Source: Trogon surrucura (lineage: Eukaryota; Chordata; Aves; Trogoniformes; Trogonidae). Taken from it: a stretch of 64,000 bases of DNA. The notes under the pieces were generated by a model. It was given only the letters and a program-made list of their open reading frames with translations. It was not told the origin of the DNA and did not search any database. Below, one piece after another: positions 11,901 to 23,900 of the stretch. The stretch spans positions 56,531,135-56,595,134 of the forward strand of contig CM036619.1 in assembly GCA_020746105.1 (NCBI GenBank), in the 5' to 3' direction. Both the position numbers and the translations under genes were made by a program. The stretch's first letter is position 1. Each line of letters starts with the position of its first letter.

Positions 11901-14900
11901 CAAGCAGACATTTTTTAAAATTCACACAGATACTATCAGCTTGCTATTTATCAAAGTAGATTTACTTACAGCATAGAAACATAAATCATAGAATCACAGA
12001 ATGGACGAGGTTCGAAGGGACTTCTGGAGGTCATCTGGACCAAACTCCCTACTCAAGCAGGGGCACCCAGAACCAGTTGCCAAGGACCATGTCTAAACAG
12101 CTTCTGAATAACTCAAAGGATGGAGACTCCACAGCCTCCCCGAGCAACCTGTGCCAGTGCTTGGCCACCCTCACAGGAAAAAAAAAGATAAAAATAAAGT
12201 CTTTCCTGATGTTCAGAGTGTTTCAGGTTGTGCCCATTACCTCTGGTTCTGTCACTGGGCACCACTGGAAAGATCCTGGCTCTCTCCTCTTCCCACCCTC
12301 CCTTCACGTATTTGTACACATTGATAAGATCCTCTCCGAGCCTTTGCTTCTCCAGACTGAGCACAGGCCCAGCTCTCTCAGCCTTCCCTCTAATCCAGTC
12401 CATCATCTTTGCGGCCTTTCTCTGGACTTTCTCCAGTATGTCCGTGTCTCTCTCATACTGAGGAGTCCAGAACTGGACCCAGCACTCCAGCTGTGGCCTC
12501 ACCAGTGCTGACCAAAGCGGAAGGATTGCCTCCCTCAGTGCGCTGGCAGTGCTCCTCCAAATGCAGCCCAGGATACCATCGGCCTTCTTTGCTGCAAGGG
12601 CACAGGGCTGGCTCATGGTCAACCTGGTGCTCACCATGGCCATTAGGGCCTCTCCTGCAAAGCCACTCTCCACCCAGTCAGACCCCAGCAGTTACTGGTG
12701 CCCAGGGCTGTTCCTCCCCAGGTGCAGGACTTTGCACTTCCCTTGTGGAACTTCATGATGTTCCTCTCAACCCACTACTCCAGCCTATTGAGGGCCCTCT
12801 TGATGGCAGCATGACCCTCTGGCACATCAGCCACTCCTCTCAGTTTTGCGTCATCATCAAACCTGCTGAGGGTACACACAGCTCCACCATCCGAATCATT
12901 AATGAAGATGTTTAACACAATTGGACCCAATATTGGCCCCCAAGGTATATGACCAGTCATTGTGTTGCTGATCAGGACCCTCTGGGCCCAGCCATTCAGT
13001 CAGCTGTCAACCCACCACACTGTCTGCTCATGCAGCCCATGCTTCATCAGTTTCTCTGAGGATATTACGGGAGACCATGTCAAAAGCCTTCCTGAAATCT
13101 CAGTAGGCTATATACACTGCTCTCCCTCGTCTATCAAGTCAGTCATTTCATTAGAGAAGGTATACACTAAGCTATCCCAAATTACTGAATATTCATATAT
13201 TTTAAGTAAATAACTGAAAATTCTGATAGTCTATTAACGAAGATAAGAATTTCCAGATATTTCCATTTACGAAGATAAATAATTTATACAGGAAAGTTCT
13301 TGCAGTTCATACAGAAGAAAAACAAGGAGAATAAAAAATAAAGAGATTTAACAAATTCTTTACCTGTTTTCCTGTGCAGAACCACAGTCTTCTGGGCTTT
13401 TGCCATCTTCTTCTTTAAAATACTGGCCACTGCTGGATGGATTAGCAAACGTTGATATGAAAGGCCCCAGAGACTGAAAAGCAGCTTGGCGGACCTAGTG
13501 GAAAGGGTCCAAGGTGAAAAATATTATTTTTGTATTCTGTAAGTCTTACTGTCCTATAAAACATAAATGCCTGCTACTAGGAATTGGAAGAGTCATAAGC
13601 CTACTGAGGAAAGCTATAGCAGAGGCTCTTGTCTGGGAAGAGTCAGCCAGCTGTAAATATCAAGGGCTAAGTAAAAAAAAAAAAAGTTAAGAAAAAGCAG
13701 GATAAAAACAGTTGACAGGCCTGTTCCCCACAACCAAAGAAATCACACTTATTTAGACAGTAGAAGCAGGTAAACTTGAAAGCTCAGTTGATAATTTTAA
13801 CAACTTGAAAGGAAAAAATTACGTGCAATGAACAGACTACCATAAGTTTGACTGATGATAAGCTCTTCATTTCTTTCTTTTTCCTATTTAGCTATGGTGT
13901 TCACTTGCTTCTCCCTTTTCCTACTATTTATTCTTCCCTTTTCAACAATTATCTACCTACATCTTTATTATTTGATTAATTCTGCTGAGCTACAACTTGC
14001 ACGACTTTCCAAGATCCAAGAGCTCACGCTCCTGTGCAAAGAGATCGACTTTTGCCTCTCCAAAGTAGTCTGCTCAACAGCAAACTTCATAAGGTTTGAA
14101 GAACAGATCTTCAAGACCAAGAAAAAACAACACACAAAACAAAACAAGAAAACAACACCACCCACACATCAACCACAAAAACAGTAACAAAAAACCTCAC
14201 ACCCAAACAAACCCCAATACAACAAAAAACACCACCTCCCCAATCTCCCCAGAAAAGGAATGGTGGTAGGGAACCTGAAGAAATACAAATAAATCACATC
14301 TAGTTTTCCAGTTTTGTCAATGATTTTCAGCAACGTTAAGTCACAGGCAGCTCCGTAGCTAAGAAAAATTATCCCATTGACACAGTTTTTCTTAAAGGCT
14401 GCAGTGAAAATGTGAGGGACTCTCTACATCCACCAACAAAAGTAAAAAGAAGAATTTTGCCTGAGGTGCGTGAAGCAAGTTCTGTTATCCACACCTATGG
14501 GGAAAAGTTCTATGTGGAGTATCAGAGCAGAATCTTTTAAGTATAGAGCTATTCAAGAAATAAAAAGCAATTCTTACCCATCGTGAAGGATCGCTAATCA
14601 AATTAATAAAAAGGGTTGACAATTTTGTCCTCCGGACTTCCTGTGATGTTGCACAAGAAACTGCCATGAAGCACTCAGCACAGGCCTTCCTAACTCCCCA
14701 CACGTTATCAGAGCAGAGCTGGAAAAACCTCGGCAGCTGTTAGAAACATAGTGAGTAAGTTTGCAAGTCTTAACAGGCAGCAGTTGTTTCAAAGCAAGTT
14801 ATTTTTCACATTCATTTCCCCTTCATCTAGTTCTCTGCATTCACACTCAGACGATGCTTTGAAGAGGCAGAGTGGCAAGATGTAAGTAATTATACAATGA

Positions 14901-17900
14901 CTGTCGCTACAGCTCTGTTCTCAATTATTGATGTTCAGTTGTTTCTACTTTCCGCAGAAAAGTTTTCTACACTTTGCTCCTAATTTAAAAAAAAGTTATG
15001 ATGCAAAATGAAGTTTTGTCTAAAGCCATTCAGCCTTTGGCCCTTTTATTTTTCCCTCTTAAATAACGCAAAAAGAGGAGAAAATGCTGTTTTCTGCTAA
15101 GAGATTCCAAACTCTCCAGCCACATGTTTTTGCTTTTACATAAAATAACCACCACTTTTTTATTTCAGAGTCTAATTGCAAACCCTCTACACAGTTTTAA
15201 TTCAAATTCATGACCTGTATCGCTAAGAAGGCATTTGTGAGAGGAATCTGTTTACATCCCCAATCAAGAAACATGTGGGATGTAAATCTGTGCAACAATT
15301 CTTCATTATCAAATGGTTTGAGACAACAGTACCTAGGGAAATATACAGCAAAAGCTGTAAGAACATAAGAAATGCCCCTGCGGGTCACACTAGATCTACC
15401 TGTCCCAATACCACATTTGCTGCAAAACCTCTTGTTAAAGTCATGCCTGCATTTACACTCTTGTCATGTCAGTCCCTCGCTAATTCATCCCACTGACTCA
15501 TCAAGCTCTCCTGGCCTTCAACAAGCTCACTGTCCACATCTGCAACAGAAGAAAGCTTGAAGAAGGATCCCAATGACCGTCGGGCTGATTTCTGCTCCCT
15601 AGCCATGTCATGTCTGGAAACCTGGCAACATCCACCAACTCCTTACACCCGCCACAGGAACGGGGGGCAGGATCTGTTAAGGATCCTCTGCTCATTGCCG
15701 CATGCAGTTCCCTGCTTTTCACTTTTGAACTTGTGTGCCTTCCTTTGACTTCATTTGTTATCGCCCACACTCACTGACCTTCTCTGCCTTTCTTTCTCAC
15801 CTCCTCAGGAGGGCTGCGAGTACTTGTTAGAGTCAGGAAAACTGACTTCAGCAGATTAAATCAATGAACAGCAGCATTAATTGATCACATAAGCCTCACC
15901 ACTTCTAGCAGTCTGTACCTCGCCATGCTCCTGCTGTATCTGCAATCCCTCATTGCATTTCTAGACATCAGAACGCACATTCCTGCCTACTTCTCACCTG
16001 ATTTTGAACTTGCAAATACTCTCTGCCTCCACAGCCCAAGATATTTTCTTCAGTCTGATTTAAACCCTTCTCCCAGCTCTAGAACTGAGTATGCCTTAGC
16101 TCTAGACTGTGTCACTTGGCAGGTAAGAGGTTCGTATTCATTGTAACTGTCTGAGAGTTTGTAAACATCAATCATAACCTCACACCACCAAAACCAAAGA
16201 GTCACAGCTTTTTAGTCTCTCTTTACTAAGGGAATGGAGTAGCTGTCTAATTATTTTAGCTGCCCTTCTTCTGTATGCTGTCCAGCTCCACTACTGACTT
16301 GAATTAAAAAGAAAAATAGCTTAAGAAATGGCTTACCAGCATTTCTTCAGTGGCTTGCTGCCCAACCACACTGCAGATATCTCCAAAATTGGCTGCACAT
16401 ACCTTACAGACAAAATGTAAGAAATAACCACAGTCTTAATACAGTAAACAAAATCAAAGAAAAAAAATGAACAGCTTTTAAAACCTTAAAAAACATTAAA
16501 ACCACCATAAAAATAGGTGCAAACTCACTATCAGCTACTTCCCCATTCCATTAGCTCCTGTGGTTCAAAAAAAAGCAAACAAAAACAACCTTTAAAAATA
16601 GTTTTCTTCATTTCAAGTTTATTCAGCTTTTTTTTTTAATCACCAAAGAACCACCTCAGAACTTAAGCAAGAGGGAGGGTGCAGAAAGTGCACCAAAAGT
16701 GCTCTCAGATGAAAGCATATAAGCATTTATCAAGGAAAATAAGCTGTGCAACGGCATGGTGAAACCAAATCACAGCCTCCAACACCATGATGGAGTACTA
16801 GTTTATTTCATCTTAATAAGCATCTTTAATTCCATCTATGCACAGAGATATGAGCTCAGGTGGCTGATGCTGTATCAGTAACAGTCGGTTCACATTCTCA
16901 TAGCTACCTACACAATCATAAAGACAAGCAGATTCTTTCTTTGTTTCTGATAATAAAGGTGGGGACTCCGGAAAAAAACCTGAGTGTCAAATATAAAAAT
17001 CTGTGGAAATGTGAGCTTCAAAGAAACACCATAGCTTTCACTTACACGTGTCACAAACGAGATCTAACAGAAAAGAAACAAAGTCATTTAGTCAACTACA
17101 CGTTCCAAACTCGGGACACTCCCTTCACAGATAATCCAGAGCAGGTGCCGATACTTCCATACCTTACGAACATGAAACATCCTGCAGTCACAGCACATCT
17201 CGCAAAACCTCGGAAGAACAAGTCTTTCCGTGATGTCCTTTCCCACCATGGAGGCCATTTTGCACATTATCTAATGGCAAGACAGACACGAATCAGGGAG
17301 GTTTGCACAACACGCCATTCAGTTAAGCACAGGGGGGTTTATCTTCATCTTTCATTCTGACACACAATTTTTATTGGAAGTTGTGAAAAATACTGAAAAA
17401 ATATCCACACTTCGAATTGAAAAGGTTTGGCTGCTTCTGCAAAAAGCACTAAAGCTTTTTTTTTCTTTTTACCCTTTCCCTGTCACAACGTAACACAGCT
17501 ACAAAAGACATTGTTTCTTCACCAAACTGAATCAAATTTCTAACTAATGGAGACAACTGAACTCCCAGAAATTACTTTCCCATCTCAAGCCCAGAAATTT
17601 TTTAGAAAAAAAAAAGCAAGTACAAGATTCTTCCAGTATTCCAATAATTAACAAATACATATATTTACAATCAGCAGAAAATTATTTACAACTAATATGC
17701 TTAAGTGACTTCTACAACTTCTACACAATTTAAAAATTACAATAATCTGTATCGCACATACGCAACGCCCTAACATTAAATTACTGAAGAAACCTAACAC
17801 TGAAGTGACAGCTTTTCTCTCTAGCTTCTTTTTCATTCTGATTTTTACTAAAAATTCCAAAAAAAGAAGTTACCTTTTAGGTAATCTAAAAGGTCCTAAT

Positions 17901-20900
17901 CACATCAGTAGAACCATACAAATTAATTTTCTTCTAATGAATTATTTTTCTAGCCTCTAGGGGGTTGGTGAGCTACAGAAAGCTTTGTCAAGTTCCAATG
18001 TCTCCAAAACAACAAAGATGGCTTAAATAACTCTGTTTTAAATTTTATTCCCTTATGTATTTGTAATCTTCCTTAAGAAAATAGTAGAAATTTGGTGCCA
18101 AATGCAATAGTGCCCAACCCACTTGTTGTTTACATGTTCAGCCACATTATTAAAGTAAGATATTACATGTAGTCTCTCTCATGAAAAAAAGAAAATTTTT
18201 TTAAAAAAAAAAATCACCCAGCAAAAAGCACAAGCCGCAAACATTCAAGGAAAATATAAGAGCATGTATCTTCGGCCTTTTTCCCTTGATGAATTATTTA
18301 TTTGCTTACTATTTTAATTTAACACAATAAATTTTAATTACTAAGGTTGTGTCTAATGCAAAAAAGAAAACCATCAACAAATCATAAATTAATCAACTTG
18401 GCTGGTTATTGTTTTGTCAAACGAAATAAAACTAAAATCAATAAAGAGAACAGACATATAGCAAGGACCAACAGAATTCAAGCATTAAAGATTCTCCACT
18501 GATGGAAATTTTCCACATGTGCAATTTAAACTTCCATAAAACAAACCTGAAAAAACTAAAAAGCCAACAATAGAAGATGCATTAAAGTCAATAAAATTAA
18601 TCCCCTGTGATGCATTATTGTCCAGCCATGCTTTTCTTTACAGCGTATATAAGCTACTGAATTTAAATCTAATCTTGATTTGCATGTCACACAGTAGGCA
18701 AAAAGCTACAGAGATCAGTTATGGACAGCAATATAATTTTATTCTCTTTAATACCACACAGATGTGAAACTTAGAAACACACTGCCATCACCCCAATATC
18801 AAGCATTCAAAGCCAACTTTAACGACGTGGGATTTGGTATTGCTGCTACTTACAGCCACGGCTTCAGTCTTCACATCATCGTTGCTGTCTGGAGCTGTGA
18901 GATCTATCAGAACAGGGCACACTTTGGTCTCCACGTCGTATCTTTCTATGAGCTCTTGTTCCAGCAGAACTAACAACGCTGCCTGGCTTGTTTTTCTTAC
19001 CTATCACAAAAAGCCAAAAACTGAACCGAGAAATCTGAAGAGAGTTTTTTGTTTAAATACGTGCCCTGTATTTTGGAAGCTGTACCTATATACTGCCGCA
19101 CACCTACACTAACTGTACTCAGCGAGAGCACAAGTGCTTCAAAAATCCTTTTGCAAACACTTCGTGTTTGAAACAAGCTGCACTTGAACCCACGAGAGCC
19201 TTCATACTGTACACTAAGGCAATGCTATTATAAAAGTGTCCACCTATGTACTTCCCAGAACACAGGACAGCTACGTTAAAAAAAGTAGTTATGGCAAGAT
19301 AACCATTAATAATTGACTTCATAGATGGCTAACCTCTGCCTCTCAAAAAACTGATTTCTTCAAAAGAGAAAACACCACCTACAGCAAGAGACTATATACT
19401 GCAGTGCAGCAACTTCGAAAACTCCTTCAAGATCTTTGTTTTGGAGCAAACCAGCCAAATCAACTATAGAGTATCAACAGAAGTTAAGATAATGAAATAA
19501 ATCACTGAATTTGCTAACAGGAGAATATCAAGCAGAAGTATGGTTGTTGTATTACACATGAATTAGCAAAACAACTACTAAGGTTTGGGTACTTATTTTT
19601 ATTACAGAAAATCTGGAAAGGGCAAGGAAAAAAACTGACAAACTCAGAGGCCTAAAATAATTAAAATAATGTATTGCCTAGGATTAGTCTAGTCTGTAAC
19701 AATGTGAAGTCTAAAGAAAGCTTTAGGCAAGCTAACTCATATATGCAGAGAAACAAACGACACAAGTTCAATCCAAAAAGTTTTATTGGATCAAAATACA
19801 AATAACTGGTCATGCAAGTACATAATGGTGCTGAAAAATTGAATTATATCAAGGATTCAGCTGTTCATGACTAAATTTTTTGCCAAAATTTAAACTATGT
19901 AAGCTTATCAAAATGACTGTTTGATTTTGTCTATAAGAATACAAGATAAAAGGTCTCAAACTAGAACACGCCATGTTAGATGAAAAAAATATTGAATATT
20001 TTCTTTAAAGTTCACAGAGCCATGTATTTCATATCCATTCAAATTCTTCTTACCACAAAATATTACACATTTGTATGATGCTAAATTATTTATCTTTCAC
20101 ACCAGGTATATTCAAATAGCTAATAAACTATTTGTTAAAAGACACTTACCTGGTTATTCTGGTCTGCGAGGTATCGTACCACAATAGGCAGTAAGTATTT
20201 GGAAAAAGCATATGGGATTGAAGGTCTGTTTTCTTGACAGAACATAGCAATATGAGGCACCTGCTCCATCAGTTCTGCCCGCACTGTTGGCTCTGTCAGG
20301 GTCAAAATAAAACCAAAAATAAGGCACAATACATGTTTACAAGCATACTCCCATATTAAGCTTTTTACAGTCCTGTACATACAAACCCATGTTCTCAAGT
20401 GTTCATGTCAATGTGTTTATGTCAAGCTTCATTTTGACAAGTACCACCTTTTTGCAAAACTAGGTACAACTATGTCTTGTACTACAAAACTACTAAAAAG
20501 ACAGGTCCCACATTATCAGTAAAAAAACCAAGAAGAGATGTAAGAAAGCAAGCCACCAAAGGTTACGAGTATCAGAATCTGTCCCAACTCCCTATGAGGG
20601 TCACCTACTTCAAAGAAACTTGCTAAGCATAAAGTCAACCCAGAATTGGTACCACCACCATGAGAAGAAACGAACTGAAGGGGACTCCTGGCCACAGCCT
20701 CTCACGCAGGAAAGACCCCACTGAGCAGGACAACCTGCCATAACCACTGATGCACTTCTTTATTCTTTGATTTTTAGGCTACTGGTATTTTCATCCAATG
20801 GAAAAGGTCCTGCATCTTTCCACTGGCTTCTGTTAAACCTTTCAGGTATGTTTTTCATCAAGGTTGGTGACTATTTAAAAGTCCATTCACTTTTTAAATC

Positions 20901-23900
20901 CATAAAACGGTGCACTACTTGAATAAATCCTCCTCCCCACAGAACATGCACATCTATATGGAGGATAAGAAGAGAAGGAAGAAAAGAAATCCAAGTGCAG
21001 ATTAAATTCCAACTAATAAAAAATACCTGCAATTTAAGAAGTAAGTCATTATCATATGCCTGATAGTCTACTTGTCCACAGGAAAAAAAAAAAAACAACA
21101 TGCAATTTCAGAACTCAGTATTAAGTATTTCTGTCGTTTCAGAATCTGCTGCCATCTGTGGCTACCATTAGAGAACTGATTACCTGAAAAGCACATAACA
21201 AAAGCTCATAAAATACTGTCATGTTACAGTAACTTGATTTACAATATTTTAAGTAACATATATACTATTCACAGGATACACATGCCTTACTCAATTTTTA
21301 CCTATGAATTGTTCAGGTAAAACTTAATGCTATGACTCGAACTGTCTTTCTTGGAATAGCTGAAGTTAACACAACACATCAAAAACCCCATCTTTTGTTA
21401 AACAGAGAGGCGTGCAACTTGCACGGGTATTTAACGTGGCCAATGCATGCAGCACCCGGCTTTCTTAAACACTAATTAAAAAGGACAACTTTGGCCTGAA
21501 TAAAACGAAACAATCAAAGCAGATCAGCTGTTTTCAAGATTAAAGTTCACAAAACCTGTTTTCTTCTTACGTTGAATTCTGGTCCTCTTATCTGACAAGG
21601 CCTAGCTTCTTCACTTCTTGGAAAAGTGGCTTGAAGTGTGCCACAGAAAGGAGGCCTTTTACATCTCAACATATTTCTTCATCTGTGTGAAAACCTGCCC
21701 ACAGGTGGCTGAGCTAAGGGGCCTTGAAAACACCCTCCTTTTGAACATAGCCAGCAACCGACCGAAAGCACAGCAACTGCAAATTGAAGAGTCCTTCCTT
21801 GCTGAGACCGTTTTGAGATGGAGAAAGCCATCATCACTGCAGACAGACTGTACACAGCCCCTCTCCCAAGAGCAACTCTTTTGAAAAGGCTGCAGATGGA
21901 AAACAGAGCAGAATGAGGAACCCTGGGCAAGGAGAGATAGAGGGCTAAGAGGTGACAGACACAGAAATAAGACTAGCAGCCAAAAGGGAAGGGAGACTGA
22001 TCTTGCTGGACAAGAAACTGCAACTAGGGCCCAATGTCAGGGCTGGAGGGACTCGCTCCCACCTTTCCCCACAAGGCCAGTATTTCAAGACATGTCCAGG
22101 ACGTGATCTAAACATACACGAGGTTTATGTCACAATACTCATCACCAAGATCTTGTTCTGACTTCTTAGGACTCCTACCTCATTTCTTGCAGCAGATAGA
22201 AGATGACTTGGGTGGCGAGGGACAGAGGGGAGGGAAAATGAGGAAGATAAAATTGACTGAGGCTGCATGTCTGGCAGCAGTGTTCTTAAACTGTTTCTAG
22301 ATTTGCTTCTGGCAGTTCCCACCCTCTCAAACTCAAAACTTGTGGCTTCCATTATGCCAATGCAACTGTTCACGCAGCCAGACAACAAACCATATCAAAG
22401 AACTGATCTGGCTGACGCAGCTTTTGCCCACCGCAGCAGCATGATTCAACATCAAGAACTGGCACTTAGACTGGTTTCCTCGTGCAATCACACAACTCCC
22501 ACAAGTAGCAGAACTATCTGATGATGGAAGCAAGCAATGGTAAGGGAGGGCCACCAGGACTGATTACTGTACTATAACCATCAAAACAGAGCAAAAGAAG
22601 CAAAATGATGAGAAATCCAACTCTTTCCTTTGCCTAGTATGAAGATGTGCAAATTGCTCAAGCCAGGCTCTTCACAGAGTAACTGCACACTGCTCATTCG
22701 ATTGCACTCTGAACTCTGTGTCTTCACTGCTGAAGAAATACCACCACTGCAATCAAAGACAACAAGAGCTCTGTATTAAGCATATCAAGAGCAACATATG
22801 AAGCCTTGGACACAGAGGCACTCAAACTGGGCAGACTGTTTTGAATTGATACATCTACATGCAGTTTGAGCACCTTCTGGTAAAGTAATTGCAACACTCC
22901 CTTTTCCCAAGTTTGCTGTGAAATTTCAATTTCATGCTCTTTTATTGGAGTGCTTCATAAAGAAACTTAGGAATTCAGAGCAACGAGTATCAAAACCATA
23001 AGACACCTTTTTCTTGAGTACAGGGTTCACCTATTATGCAGCACTAAGGAGAGTGGCCATGCTGCCTGACAATACTGAAGAGCTCCTCACATAAAGCAAG
23101 CCCCTTCTTCCTCAGCTACTAAGCAAGCTCTGGCTTTGTGAGGAACACAAACAGAGGAGATGATGCAATTAAAGATTTGAAAAATTCAAGTCCAGAAATA
23201 AATTAGAACTGTAAACAGTCACCTCAGCTCACATTCTCTAACTTTTAAGTACATGGCTCTGTGATCTTAGTAAGGTCAGTTGTCCAAACCAACAAACAAA
23301 CGAGCACTGTGTATGTAACTGCCTGTGTAATGCAACACCGTAATTCACTATCAAAAAGGCATTTGTGCTTCTGGGGAATTATTGCTGCTATGCAAGAACC
23401 TGAAGCTTAAGCTTACCAATTAAGGCAAGAGCTCAATTCTTCCAAATGCTGAGGCATATGTTCCAGTGTGTACTGAATAGAGGCTAATCTTGCAGCGTGA
23501 TGGCGTTACAGCAGAACTTTTTTTTTTTTTGCATTATGTTTCCTAAAGATTCAAGCAACAATACCAAAAATTTCCAGTAAAGATACAGCACTTTCTCATT
23601 TCCCTTCATCCATTCCTCAGCTTTGTCTTTAGCTTAGACGGGTGGAAGCTCCAAATACAGATTCCAGCAGGCTTCAGTACATGACAGTGTCTGCCATTTC
23701 ACCTTTAACTTTTCTGTTATTTATAACCAAATTTACGGTTTCGTCATCAACACAATGAACAGAGCATGGCAGTATCAGTTAAAATTATTACACACAGCTT
23801 CTTAAAGCGTAAGTTCATCCAGCTGGGGAATATATTTGCATTATACAGATTTTGCACTGTACAATACAGTCAGGACCAGTCTTTCACACAGTAAAAACTA

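Larger units (their letters stand above)
13495..20149 (-). other. PPP4R1: PPP4R1 introns 5 to 9 (between exons 5 and 10)
   Basis: Introns are 1149 nt (19001-20149), 1583 nt (17271-18853), 760 nt (16403-17162), 1600 nt (14737-16336) and 1083 nt (13495-14577). Intron 8 contains remains of an ancient CR1/L3-like LINE. Intron 9 contains an A/C-rich patch (14120-14250). The others show no recognised repeat beyond short A or T runs. Confidence 0.85.

Noticed and set aside
12077-12915. Several + strand open frames up to 168 codons
   Set aside because: They are antisense shadows of the CR1 copy in intron 10.
16860-17360. 166-codon + strand open frame
   Set aside because: It overlaps PPP4R1 exon 7 on the opposite strand; the minus-strand exon with GT-AG borders is the real signal.
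21600-22300. Less AT-rich block in intron 4 that looked like a possible LTR or pseudogene
   Set aside because: No termini, target duplication, poly-A signal or protein similarity could be recognised; left as unexplained intron.
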